From assembly GCA_015075305.1 (NCBI GenBank), contig JABTUS010000012.1:26571-90570 (forward strand): a DNA stretch of 64,000 bases, read 5' to 3'. Numbering within the stretch: the first letter of the stretch is position 1; each line of letters begins with the position of its first letter. The DNA comes from Opitutaceae bacterium. GTDB taxonomy: Bacteria > Verrucomicrobiota > Verrucomicrobiia > Opitutales > Opitutaceae. Both the position numbers and the translations under genes were made by a program. A model generated the notes under the pieces. The model saw nothing but the letters and a program-made list of their open reading frames with translations, made no database searches and was not told where the DNA came from. Shown piece after piece: positions 43,617 to 52,314 of the stretch.

Positions 43617-43641
43617 CGCCCTCGACAAGAGGGCGCTTTTT
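43617..43641 (+). terminator. Rho-independent terminator
   Basis: CGCCCTC-GACAA-GAGGGCG followed by C and five T residues, 53 nt after the upstream stop. Confidence 0.75.
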
Positions 43642-43699
43642 CAGGCCGCCCTGCCGGGGCGGCCGGACAAAGCGAATCCTTGAACTTAATCATGGAGGA

Positions 43700-44882
43700 A
43701 TGATGAAACAGACTTTTACGCTGAACCACCTATTTTCCCTGTCCAAAAAGAACGGGGCCGCCTTCGGCACGGACAGGCCGGCGATCTATTTCGACGGCGC
43801 ACGCGCCGCAGCCGCGAGCGGCGAGGCCGTCATGTGGATCGACTGCCCGCAGCCCGCGCTCGCGCGTCCCGTGCTCATCTCGGTCGAGGAAGTGAAGGCG
43901 GCGCTGCTGGCCGCGCCGTCCCTGTCCATCCAGGACGGGGGCGAGGGCCAGGTGGCGGCCAACGGGCTGAAGCTGGTCGCGCAGGATCCGCGCGAGACGC
44001 TGCCCGAGCAAACGCGCGAGATCCTCGATCTTGACCGCGCGGCGTGGCTGCCGATCGTGCGCCCGTTCCGTCTCGATGGCGGGCGCCTGGGGCAGGTGGC
44101 CGCGGGCATAGCCGAGGAGGCGTTGCGCGCCTGTCTGAACGGGGTGTTCTTCGATTTCGCCGCCGGCGCCCTGGCTGGCTGCAGCGGCGAGAGCCTGCAC
44201 GTGGTCGAAGACGCGCTGCCCGTCGTGGCGCTGCCTGGCGCGCGCCAAGGCGTGGTGCTGCCGGCCGCTGCTGCCCGTGCCGGCGAACGGGAGAGACATC
44301 CCGGCCGCCCCCCGGCAGGCCCCGGGCGCGGTCCAGGCCGGTCCTGTGCCGCCGCGCCTGGTTTGCGTCGGGGTGGCCAATGCCAGGCTTCGCGCACGCG
44401 CCATCGACGCGGAGGATTACCCGAATTACCGGCAGGCGTTCGACCGGCGTCATGGCCAGCCGCACGCGCTGCTGCTCTCGGCCGAGGATGTGACGGCGCT
44501 CATGGCGGTGGCGCGCGTGGCGGGCAAGAACAAAACGAGCCAGCTGATGGGGGTAAAGTCGGACGGCCGGCGTCTTCTCGCCACGCACCAGGACCGGATC
44601 GCGCGCGAGATCGGCAAGAACGCCGCGCGGGGCAAGCCGTTTGCGACCGCGCTCGACGCTGGGCTGGTGATCGCCGCCATCCGCGCGGCCGGGCAGTTCG
44701 GCGCCGCGATCACGCTGCGCTATTTCGATGAGGAGGGCGGCGCGCTCTACCTGGGCACGCAGGATTTCCACTCCATCGTGATGGCCGTCAAGGATGCCGC
44801 GCCGTCAAGCCCGTCGGCGGCGGCGCAAATGCAGTCGCTGGAGGATTTTTCGCGCGCGCTCGAGGGCGCGCCGGGGGGCTGA
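43700..44882 (+). pseudogene. Unknown backbone protein, frameshifted
   Basis: GGAGGA precedes ATG-ATG. The first frame gives a good protein up to about residue 190 (LPVVALPGARQGVVLPA), then turns into Arg/Gly-rich shadow sequence. From about 44262-44290 the frame at +1 reads VPANGRDIPAAPRQAPGAV, continuing to MGVKSDGRRLLATHQDRIA and TLRYFDEEGGALYLGTQDF, ending at 44882. One extra base, a sequencing error, or two overlapping genes would explain it. An intact product would be about 393 residues; no family is recognised. Confidence 0.6.
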
Positions 44883-44902
44883 TGCCGGGCGCGTCCGGAC
44901 GG

Positions 44903-44968
44903 ATGTATTGCACAGTACAAACAGACAGGAGGTTTGATCGTGGCGGAAAATGTATTGCACGATGCAAA
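44903..44968. repeat. Two related dyad elements before the SprT-like gene
   Basis: ATGTATTGCACAGTACAAA (44903-44921) and ATGTATTGCACGATGCAAA (44950-44968) are near-identical direct repeats 47 nt apart. The second contains the inverted repeat TTGCA-CGA-TGCAA. One copy precedes the gene and the other lies in its first codons, as expected for an operator pair. Confidence 0.5.
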
Positions 44969-45263
44969 GGGCGGGAAGCCGACACCGCATGCATATGAAG
45001 AGCTGCAGCGGGCGTTCGACTTCTTCAACGAGCGGCTGTTCGATGGCAGGATCCCTCAGTGCCTGCTCACGCTGCAGCGCAAGGCGCGCGCCTGCGGTTG
45101 GGTGCGCGCGATCAGGCGCAATAGCTCATCGCCAAAGATCGTCCCGGTAGGCAAGAGAGTTATCATCGGCGTGGCTCAGATATCCCGCGCCCGCGAAATC
45201 CAAATCGACTCGCGCGCTACCAACTTGCATATCGGTAACACATGCGTTACCTTCTGGGCGTGA
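44940..45263 (+). CDS. SprT-like protein, truncated
   Basis: GTG 44940 with AGGAGG at 7 nt. The N-terminal part (PTPHAYEELQRAFDFFNERLFDGRIPQCLLTLQRK) matches plasmid SprT-like zinc metalloprotease proteins, but after residue about 60 the match ends and the HExxH motif is missing. It is probably a remnant cut by a rearrangement. Confidence 0.5.
   Translation: MAENVLHDAKGGKPTPHAYEELQRAFDFFNERLFDGRIPQCLLTLQRKARACGWVRAIRRNSSSPKIVPVGKRVIIGVAQISRAREIQIDSRATNLHIGNTCVTFWA
45234..45251. promoter_or_regulatory. Inverted repeat, candidate operator of the next gene
   Basis: GGTAAC-ACATGC-GTTACC, 64 nt before ATG 45315. The downstream product has a DNA-binding fold, so autoregulation through this site is possible. 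Confidence 0.4.
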
Positions 45264-45314
45264 ATATCGAGCGAGAAGGAAAGCGCTTGCCGCCGCCAAG
45301 AAAGGAAAGAAGCC

Positions 45315-45872
45315 ATGACGCCAACTCGTGATTTCAAGCAAACCGTTGTCAAACGCGTCGAGCGCGATCCGGACTTCGCCAAGGCGCTCCTGGACGAAGC
45401 GGCGACGCTCTTTCTTAGCGGTGAGCCGGACACGGCCCGCCTCATTCTTCGCGACCTCGTAAACGCTACAGTCGGCTTCGAAAATCTCGCTGATCTGACC
45501 CATAAGCCCAGCAAGAGCCTACATCGAATGCTGTCTCCTAAAGGCAATCCGAGCATGGATAACCTGGCGGTCATTTTTGACGCAATCAGAAGTAAGCTGA
45601 ATATCGGAATTGCGCCCTATGAGGAAATGAAGCGGTGGACGTTGGCCGTGGCCGCCGGCCGCATCAAGCCTGGCCCCAACGCCCCGAAACTGTGGTTCAC
45701 CTCGCTCAAGGCGGCCGGCAACGTCTTCTCCGAGGAAAACCGGCAACTGCTCCGTATCATCGCCAAGGAGCGCCCTCAGGCCATCGCCGAGTTGGAGCAG
45801 CTGACTCACCGGAAGGCCGCCAATCTTTCGCGCACGCTTAAATTTCCCGCCGGGAATTCCCCTGAGCTTTAG
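45315..45872 (+). CDS. Antitoxin-like DNA-binding protein, 3' end altered by an IS remnant
   Basis: 185 residues. The first part (ARLILRDLVNATVGFENLADLTHKPSKSLHRMLSPKGNPSM) is the fold of addiction-module antidote proteins. The second part (PKLWFTSLKAAGNVFSEENRQLLRIIAKERPQAIAELEQLTHRKAANLSRTLK) resembles a winged-helix antitoxin normally followed by another strand. It breaks off at RTLK, after which FPAGNSPEL is read from an IS-like end (AATTCCCCTGAGC). No toxin partner adjoins it. The joining of both parts in one frame is itself unusual. Confidence 0.6.
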   Translation: MTPTRDFKQTVVKRVERDPDFAKALLDEAATLFLSGEPDTARLILRDLVNATVGFENLADLTHKPSKSLHRMLSPKGNPSMDNLAVIFDAIRSKLNIGIAPYEEMKRWTLAVAAGRIKPGPNAPKLWFTSLKAAGNVFSEENRQLLRIIAKERPQAIAELEQLTHRKAANLSRTLKFPAGNSPEL

Positions 45873-46140
45873 CCGGGGGATGAAAGGCGGGCGGCGACAG
45901 CTGTTACTGTCCTTGGCATTCGGTGATGTAGCGCCGGATGGTTTCTGCGCTGACATGCCCTGCGGTGCCAACGTAGTAGGCGCTTGTCCAGAGCTGATCG
46001 CGCCCGGTTCTTTTTGCCAGTGCCGGAAATGCCTGGCGCGCCATCTTCGAGCTGTAGCCCTTGAGCAGCCCGACGATCTTCGATGGGGCGTCCTTCGGCG
46101 GGGCACTGACGAAGCAATGGACGTGATAAAACTCGAGCAA
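45850..46140 (-). pseudogene. TnpA (IS200/IS605 Y1 transposase) remnant
   Basis: The minus-strand frame 45904-46140 reads YHVHCFVSAPPKDAPSKIVGLLKGYSSKMARQAF and ends in VSAETIRRYITECQ. It keeps the HxH motif and the C-terminal Tyr helix of Y1 transposases. The N-terminal half of about 60 residues is not recognisable upstream. A CCCC...CGGGG hairpin near 45857-45878 may be an element end. It lies between the truncated antitoxin gene and casDinG. Confidence 0.65.
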
Positions 46141-46219
46141 TATGGCGTCGTGCGTCTCGTGGAAGGAGAAGCGGCGAAGGGCCGAAAACCGCTGCGGCCA
46201 GAGGTATTGGTCGACACGA

Positions 46220-48763
46220 TCAATCTGTCTTTGACGATCGTTTGATGTCGCGCACTGGATATGCCATTGTTGGGTAGATATCCATCACTTGCCGGATAGG
46301 CAAAAGATAATTGGAGAACCGCGGATCATTCAACCGACCATCGAGAACGAAGATGCGCCGATTGTTCGGCAACCCCTCCCGGCGCACCAGACGTCCGATC
46401 CCTTGTTTGAAGCGCATGACAGCGTCCAACAGATCCCATGGTACTGCGCTCTGAATACTCATTCTGTGCAACTGGGTGAGTGATTTATTCAGGCCAAACG
46501 GGATGCGTGGAATCACCAGGTCGGTGATCAGATTGTCTTCCGTTGGCTTCTTGATGTCATAGTTAGCGCCGTTAACATCCAGGCCTGTCCATGCGCCGCC
46601 CAACGCCAGCCAGACGGGCTTTCGGCCGGCTTGTGCGTAATCGATAAACAGAGCCAGCTGCTGGGAGAGGGAAGTCTTGGTGCTCGCTTGCACGAGGGAG
46701 GCGATTCGACCTGCGAGCAAATGCGCCACCTGATGCAGCGATTGGTAGCTTGTCATGAGCACCAGCGTACCGCCAACCGCTGTTTTATTGATATCCGCGA
46801 TGGCATCGGCAACCTCTTCCGTCCATTGCGCATGCAAGCGTTTCGAATGCTCATCGGAGATATTTTCGTCGCTGGTTTTCATGTCTCGTCTTGACGGAGG
46901 CTGGAGCCAGTATCGATCTCCAATTTGGCGCTTTTCGGGCACCCATAATCCGGTCACCGGGGATAATGACCATGATGGGCGGATCGGCGGAAACTCGCGG
47001 ATTCGACTCTCGGGCAGCCGTAATAGATTCGACATGTAGCTGGCGGAATATCTGTCCAGCTTGCGCAGGTACAAAGTGGCTGAGACGCAGGCCACCCCAA
47101 GCGCACGCTCCCAGAGAATTCTCAGCTCCCGCTCTATGGATCGACGGCCGTACGTAAGTTGGGGGAATTCGCGCACAGGGGAGTAGCCGAGGGTGCAAGA
47201 ATTTATCTTGGCGCTCGTATTGACGATATCTAGTGCGCGCTTTATCTCCTGCGCATCACTTCGTATATCTGCAACCGCAGGCGGCTCGTCGGCTTTGCGT
47301 CGCGCCGAGCAGATTGCCGCGGCGGCGTCGGCGAGCGCAATACGGGCTTTTATTGCTGCGTTTCGAGGCGCTTCTTCGCCACCATTGGGGTTATTAAGGT
47401 CGATATCGCCATTGGCGGACAGTCCGCGCAACGTGGCCAGTGCGCGATTGACGGAGGTAAGCGCACGTTCGGGCAAGTAACCGGCGGCGACCGCTTTTCG
47501 GACTTTTCCACGGTATTCCATCATGGAAAGACTCGAGGAGAGAACATTTGCCACATTAGGCTCGAACAAATGAGCTTCGTCGATGATGAGGAACTGCCAC
47601 GGCGGAAGGCGGCCGTAGTCCATGTCGCGCGCCACCCTGCCAACCATAAGGTCCACCTCGTTTAATGCGTCGAAGATGCGCTTGTTGATTTTTCGGGTAT
47701 CGGGGTCTCCGTCCAGGAAGGCATCGCGTTCCGCTAGTAATTTACGGACAGTCTCGGAACTGTTGGCGCGCGCTTCGGCCATCGCCTCTGACCTGGCCGA
47801 ATTTTGCAAGACCATGCGCAGATCGATGGCAACCATCGCGTGCGTGCAATAGACGATTTCCCTTGCTTCGTCGCCCTGCTCGCGCTCGAACTGGCTGCGG
47901 TACGCCTGCATTCCGGGATCTTCGCTCGAGGTGCGATCCGTCAGCCGCGCGCCCTCGGCAGGAAAGTTTGGGCTGATGGCCAATAGGGAAGATGCCAGGT
48001 AGAAGCAGCCTAGAGACTCATCAGAGCCGATGGGCGGCGCACCGTCGCTCAGCCACTTGCGGATGGGCACCGGATCAACCGCCACGGCGCCTTCGTCGAG
48101 TGCTTCCTCGATTAGCTCGCGGGAGACGTATTCCGGTTTCCCAAGAACGACTCGCATACCAGGCAAGTCCGGCATTTCCGAGGCGAGGCGATCATGCGTT
48201 GAGATGAATTCGCGGAGCACCTGAATGGTTGGTGTACAGATTACGGCACGTCCGCCGTCGGAAATTGTTTCGCTGGCGGCCGCGATCATTGCCAAAGTCT
48301 TGCCGATGCCGGTGGCGCCTTCGATGAGGCCGACCTGGTGTTTCCCCAGGGTATCAATGAGGCAATCGAACAGTAGCGACTGCTCCTGCCGGAAGCCGAG
48401 CCCCAGGGCGCCGGTGTATGCCGCCATGTTGTCTTTCTCGGTGATGCGGTGCGCTAGCGCATCGCCCCGGGCAATTGCGGCGTACAGGTAGGCGCGGATC
48501 GCCTCGCTTTGAGTCAGATTCGCAGTGTAGGCGTGCTCATCGATGACGCTCATGATGGCCGCGGGGAACGAAACATTGCGATTGACGCCCGGGTCATGTG
48601 ACGTTGGCAGTTTGGCGGCGGGCACGCCCGCTTCAACAACGCCCACGACCATTTTGCGTGCGGCTTCGATTATGGTGCCCAGAACCTGTTTGGGCGAGTC
48701 CGGGCCGGTGTATTGAGGATGCAGGGACGCGCAAAGCGCCCCGGGAATTTGCAGATTTGGCAT
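46220..48763 (-). CDS. csf4: CasDinG, type IV-A CRISPR helicase (Csf4)
   Basis: 847 residues of an XPD/DinG-type superfamily 2 helicase: Walker A EGATGIGKTL (residues 148-157), DEAHLFEPN box and motif VI FKQGIGRLVRR. The iron-sulfur cysteines of chromosomal DinG are not apparent. CasDinG is the signature effector of type IV-A and moves 5'-3' on DNA for plasmid interference. Residues about 62-100 (NVSFPAAIMSVIDEHAYTA then SEAIRAYLYAAIA) read like a ribbon-helix-helix unit. It is divergent from the csf genes. GGAG lies 6 nt before the ATG. Confidence 0.92.
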   Translation of the reverse strand: MPNLQIPGALCASLHPQYTGPDSPKQVLGTIIEAARKMVVGVVEAGVPAAKLPTSHDPGVNRNVSFPAAIMSVIDEHAYTANLTQSEAIRAYLYAAIARGDALAHRITEKDNMAAYTGALGLGFRQEQSLLFDCLIDTLGKHQVGLIEGATGIGKTLAMIAAASETISDGGRAVICTPTIQVLREFISTHDRLASEMPDLPGMRVVLGKPEYVSRELIEEALDEGAVAVDPVPIRKWLSDGAPPIGSDESLGCFYLASSLLAISPNFPAEGARLTDRTSSEDPGMQAYRSQFEREQGDEAREIVYCTHAMVAIDLRMVLQNSARSEAMAEARANSSETVRKLLAERDAFLDGDPDTRKINKRIFDALNEVDLMVGRVARDMDYGRLPPWQFLIIDEAHLFEPNVANVLSSSLSMMEYRGKVRKAVAAGYLPERALTSVNRALATLRGLSANGDIDLNNPNGGEEAPRNAAIKARIALADAAAAICSARRKADEPPAVADIRSDAQEIKRALDIVNTSAKINSCTLGYSPVREFPQLTYGRRSIERELRILWERALGVACVSATLYLRKLDRYSASYMSNLLRLPESRIREFPPIRPSWSLSPVTGLWVPEKRQIGDRYWLQPPSRRDMKTSDENISDEHSKRLHAQWTEEVADAIADINKTAVGGTLVLMTSYQSLHQVAHLLAGRIASLVQASTKTSLSQQLALFIDYAQAGRKPVWLALGGAWTGLDVNGANYDIKKPTEDNLITDLVIPRIPFGLNKSLTQLHRMSIQSAVPWDLLDAVMRFKQGIGRLVRREGLPNNRRIFVLDGRLNDPRFSNYLLPIRQVMDIYPTMAYPVRDIKRSSKTD

Positions 48764-48782
48764 TACTACTCCATTCGGCTAC

Positions 48783-48823
48783 TTGACTATTCGTATTATC
48801 TATTTTATACTTTCTTTCGTCAA
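48783..48823. promoter_or_regulatory. Interleaved divergent promoters of csf5 operon and casDinG
   Basis: Plus strand: TTGACT (48783-48788), 17 nt, TATACT (48806-48811). Minus strand: TTGACG (48823-48818), 17 nt, GATAAT (48800-48795). The two promoters face each other and occupy the same 41 bp, and both -35 boxes lie in an inverted repeat (CTTGAC at 48782, GTCAAG at 48819). Only one polymerase should bind at a time. Confidence 0.65.
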
Positions 48824-48871
48824 GTCAGTTAGATCGTATTTACGAAATAAATATTAATCACGGAGGGCAAG

Positions 48872-49615
48872 ATGATTCAATGTACGCGCCAATCGCTCCT
48901 AAGAATTAGGTTGCCGGCTGGCCGTCAGCAACTTTATCCGAATGAATTCAGGGAGTTGCTGGCAAGGGCCGGCGACGGTAACCCGCTGTTGCCATCAGCT
49001 TTCTTTCACTGCGGCCCTGACGGCGTGCCTCTCCCTGGGAAACCGGATATCCGCATTGTCGGTGGGAAGAGCTGGGTCGGGATCCTCGATCAAACCGGGC
49101 GAAACCCGCTGTTCGATGGCGCCGTTGGTGCGGCCACCCGTATCGTTGCGCAGCATTACGGCCAGCCAGTGACCATCCAGGTGGAGGCGCCTAAATTCGG
49201 GGCCAATATCGATGCAGAGGGCGGGTTTTCGGGGGGGCGCGGCTACTTTGTCCGCGACATGGCGATCAAGCGCCGCGGGAAAGGTCGCCGCAACATGGAT
49301 GATCGCGAACTCGCCCGGCGCATATTACTCGATGGCATTGGTGAAATCGCCAACCGGTATGGCTTCGATGTGCCCCCGGAGAGTACGTTGAATCTGCGCA
49401 TCCATGATTTTCGCTGCATCGGACTGCGCCTCGGAACGACGCGGGGCGTAACGAACGAATATGTGTCGCTGGTGAACGCCGAAATCACGATGAATTGCGA
49501 TCTCAGCGGTATTTGGCAGGCGGGTTCCCTGCAGTCGCGCGGGTACGGAAGAATCGTGCCGAAGATCGCCGGTGCCACCATGAAATTATCGGCGCCACAG
49601 GAGGTGCTGTCGTGA
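48872..49615 (+). CDS. csf5: Csf5, type IV-A crRNA endonuclease (Cas6 family)
   Basis: 247 residues, start with GGAGG at 6 nt. The C-terminal glycine-rich loop GSLQSRGYGRI is the Cas6 signature, and the layout matches Csf5. It cuts the pre-crRNA within repeats and stays on the crRNA 3' hairpin. An Arg-rich stretch (AIKRRGKGRRNMDDREL) may contact the repeat. It overlaps csf1 as GTGA. Confidence 0.85.
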   Translation: MIQCTRQSLLRIRLPAGRQQLYPNEFRELLARAGDGNPLLPSAFFHCGPDGVPLPGKPDIRIVGGKSWVGILDQTGRNPLFDGAVGAATRIVAQHYGQPVTIQVEAPKFGANIDAEGGFSGGRGYFVRDMAIKRRGKGRRNMDDRELARRILLDGIGEIANRYGFDVPPESTLNLRIHDFRCIGLRLGTTRGVTNEYVSLVNAEITMNCDLSGIWQAGSLQSRGYGRIVPKIAGATMKLSAPQEVLS

Positions 49616-50394
49616 TCATTTCTCCCTCTGCCATTGCGCTCCAGGCGCTCGGTTTGCAGCCCTCTGGCAACTTCAAGGCAACCGCCGCCGGCCCGGCCAT
49701 GCGGTGCTCAATGTGTGGCGTCGGCATCGAGCCAGGATCCCTTTACGACAAACTCGACTTGCCGGAGTCATTCACGAACAAGCTTGCCATGGCCATCCCG
49801 GGCGGCGAACACATCTGCGGCGCCTGCAAAACCGTCATGGGTGAGGGAGCGTTCCAGCAATCGCTGGCCACGGCGATCGTTTCAACCAAGGGGTATTTCC
49901 CGATCATGAAGAAGGAGAACCGTGCCTGGGCGTTCCTCGATCCTCCAGAGTCGCCTTTCTTCGTGACTATCCAGAACGCGCAGCAGCAGCACGTCGTCTG
50001 GCGCGCGCCCGTTTCGCTGTCGCGGGAAATCATTCTGGTGCGCGTTGGCGAGCAAGTCCTGCGTCTGCGGCGCCAGAAGCTGAAAGCGGCGCGAGAAATC
50101 GTGCTTCGTCTCGACGATTTCCGCCACCGGATATCCGTGCATGACGGCAAGGCGCGCAAGCCTAAGAAGGCGGCGGCCGCGCAGGATGCGGCGGAGAGCC
50201 CATTCGTCGCCGACTGGAAATATCAATCGGCCGACGGCGGCGTCATGAAACAGTGGTATCGGGATCTGGTTGCGGCCGGCAATGTCCCGGAAGAAGAGCA
50301 GGCCGTGCTGTCGTCGTTGAACGCCGGAGAAGTCTGGGCGTTGCAGGCAGTTCTACATCGGACGCCGGTTGAGCCGGAATCCAAATCCGTTTAA
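49612..50394 (+). CDS. csf1: Csf1, type IV-A large-subunit-like protein
   Basis: GTG 49612 with AGGAGG at 7 nt. 260 residues, zinc-finger cysteines MRCSMCGVG ... ICGACKTVM, as in Csf1. Csf1 takes the place of Cas8 at the crRNA 5' end. It lies between csf5 and csf2 in one operon. Confidence 0.88.
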   Translation: MIISPSAIALQALGLQPSGNFKATAAGPAMRCSMCGVGIEPGSLYDKLDLPESFTNKLAMAIPGGEHICGACKTVMGEGAFQQSLATAIVSTKGYFPIMKKENRAWAFLDPPESPFFVTIQNAQQQHVVWRAPVSLSREIILVRVGEQVLRLRRQKLKAAREIVLRLDDFRHRISVHDGKARKPKKAAAAQDAAESPFVADWKYQSADGGVMKQWYRDLVAAGNVPEEEQAVLSSLNAGEVWALQAVLHRTPVEPESKSV

Positions 50395-50412
50395 TCCAAG
50401 GAGATTTGAAGC

Positions 50413-51501
50413 ATGAATACCAATAGCATCGAAGTTGCCTTATCCCTGACCGCTCCCATGCACGTTGCCTATCCGGACAACTATGTTAAGAGCGAGGGAC
50501 TGTCGAAGACCATCACGCAAACCATCACTGTGGGCGACAAGAAGATGTCGCTGCCGTACTACCCGGCAAACGGCTTCAGGGGCGGGCTTCGCCGTGTCAT
50601 CGCAGACATGATTTGCGACAGCATCGCCGTGACGGAAGGGACGATTTCCGGCGAACTCTACAATGGCCTGCATTGCGGCGCTTCCAGCAGTTCCCCCGAC
50701 CAGACGGCAAAATCCATTGAGGAAATTATCCGTGCCCGCTCGCACGTCTACATGGGGTTGTTCGGCGGTGGCGCGCGTACCCACGAGTCCATGTACGCTG
50801 CCAGCGACATGCTGCCGATCCTGAATGCCACGATCAGTGCCGGCATGGTGCCCGCCCGGTATCGCGACGGATATGTCTCACAGATCGTCGGAAAGGATGG
50901 TGTCGTGCGGCATATCGAGCCTTATGAGTTGATCGACGCTCGCCATTTCGTGCGCATCGATGATCTTTACAGGGTGATGGATCCGGTAGGAATCAATAAA
51001 ACGGTTACCAGCCCGGTTGAAGCCGTCACAAGCCACCAAGAGGCAATTGGCATCCATCGTGCGCAAGACGAGGAAATCCTGAAAAATGAAGGCAAGAAAC
51101 ACCCGCGGGATGTTTCCCAGCTGCAATCCGTTCAAACCATTGCCGCCGGTACGCCGATGTTCTTCCGTATCGACATGAAGAGCGATGCCACGGAAGCGCA
51201 GGCCGGTGCATTGCTCCTTGGGATTGCCGGGTTGCTCACGCAGAACAACTTCGGCTGCATGGGGCGGTGGGGATTTGGCCGGGTAAAACCCCTCGATATC
51301 AGCATGAACTTCGGCGGCGAGTTGACCGGCGGGCTTTTCGAGAACAACGCCGAGTTCTCCATGCCGGAGAATATGGCCCGCTACGTGGATCAGGCGCGCA
51401 AGGAAATCGCCGCCATTCGTACGGCCGACATCGCGGCATTCTTCGAAGACTTCAGTGCGGACAAGAAGGCGGCGAAGAAAGCCGCCAAGGCGGCGCAATA
51501 A
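50413..51501 (+). CDS. csf2: Csf2, type IV-A backbone protein (Cas7 family)
   Basis: 362 residues, strong site AAGGAG at 8 nt. RAMP-type Cas7 features: YYPANGFRGGLRRVIADM and NNFGCMGRWGFGRVKPLD. It forms the helical crRNA-binding backbone. The Lys/Ala tail (DKKAAKKAAKAAQ) is typical of Csf2. Confidence 0.9.
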   Translation: MNTNSIEVALSLTAPMHVAYPDNYVKSEGLSKTITQTITVGDKKMSLPYYPANGFRGGLRRVIADMICDSIAVTEGTISGELYNGLHCGASSSSPDQTAKSIEEIIRARSHVYMGLFGGGARTHESMYAASDMLPILNATISAGMVPARYRDGYVSQIVGKDGVVRHIEPYELIDARHFVRIDDLYRVMDPVGINKTVTSPVEAVTSHQEAIGIHRAQDEEILKNEGKKHPRDVSQLQSVQTIAAGTPMFFRIDMKSDATEAQAGALLLGIAGLLTQNNFGCMGRWGFGRVKPLDISMNFGGELTGGLFENNAEFSMPENMARYVDQARKEIAAIRTADIAAFFEDFSADKKAAKKAAKAAQ

Positions 51502-51511
51502 GGGGGTGGTC

Positions 51512-52264
51512 ATGACTCCACTGAAAGTGGTTTTCAAGGTATCGGGTGGGTTTGCCCCGCCGCCCCTGCCTTTGCACCTGGATGCGCTACTCGCCTACCA
51601 ACGCACACGCCAGCACGCGAAATTCAAGCTGGCGAAGGATGGCTTTTCCGTGGCGACGCTACGCTCGCTTGGCGATAACCTTGCGCTCGACAAGCACGAG
51701 CAGGACGATGAGTGGTGCTGGAAGGCAAGCGCCATCATGCCGGTCGGGCCTATTGAGGTGTCGTCACGGTTCTTCACCCAACGCCGCGATCAGGCCGCAT
51801 ACTCGATGCGCGTTGCACGCGGGGATGTCCAGCATGGACGCCATCCGATCAATGAGAAAGAAGGCATGCGCCAGTGCGCGCCCATGAAGAAAGATGCCTA
51901 CCAGATCGATACCCTGCGAGGGGTCTATCGAAATCTGCTTGGCTTCTATTCCATCATCAAGGCAAGCGCGCCGATTTCCGGAAACATGGAGTTGGTGGCC
52001 TGGTGTGTCGGAGACAAAGGCACCATCGAGTCGCAATTGAGCGATGGGATGATCACACACCTTGGCGCGCGCCGCCGCGTCGGCCACGGGCGGATCGAGG
52101 AGGTCACGGTCGAGGAAGACGAATCCGCACTGGAGAATTGGCGTCTTCGTGTCCGCCCGTGGCAGATGATGGATGACGATGCGCCGATACAAGCGGCTTG
52201 GCGCGCGCCCTATTGGGCTGCAGAAAACCGTGGGCAGGCGTTCTGCCCAGCCGGGCTGATCTAA
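51512..52264 (+). CDS. csf3: Csf3, type IV-A Cas5-like subunit
   Basis: ATG 51512, GGGGGTGG at 4 nt. 250 residues with LHLDALLAYQR and HLGARRRVGHGRIEEVTVEED, the Gly-rich loop of Cas5/RAMP proteins. It caps the crRNA 5' handle. The end is 36 nt before cas1. Confidence 0.88.
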   Translation: MTPLKVVFKVSGGFAPPPLPLHLDALLAYQRTRQHAKFKLAKDGFSVATLRSLGDNLALDKHEQDDEWCWKASAIMPVGPIEVSSRFFTQRRDQAAYSMRVARGDVQHGRHPINEKEGMRQCAPMKKDAYQIDTLRGVYRNLLGFYSIIKASAPISGNMELVAWCVGDKGTIESQLSDGMITHLGARRRVGHGRIEEVTVEEDESALENWRLRVRPWQMMDDDAPIQAAWRAPYWAAENRGQAFCPAGLI

Positions 52265-52293
52265 GCCAGCGTCGCTCTTTAACAATTCGGAAT

Positions 52294-52314
52294 CACAGGA
52301 TTGCCTAATCCTGA
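52294..52314 (+). promoter_or_regulatory. Hairpin over the cas1 start
   Basis: AGGATT-GCCT-AATCCT with outer TCA/TGA pairing places the TTG start codon of cas1 (52301) in a stem-loop. This could hold cas1 translation low. Confidence 0.35.

Noticed and set aside
41564..43729. 721-residue minus-strand open frame
   Set aside because: It spans two plus-strand genes with good ribosome sites and the gap between them; composition is typical of antisense shadow.
45880..46245. 121-residue plus-strand frame
   Set aside because: Antisense to the TnpA remnant, which has recognisable transposase motifs.
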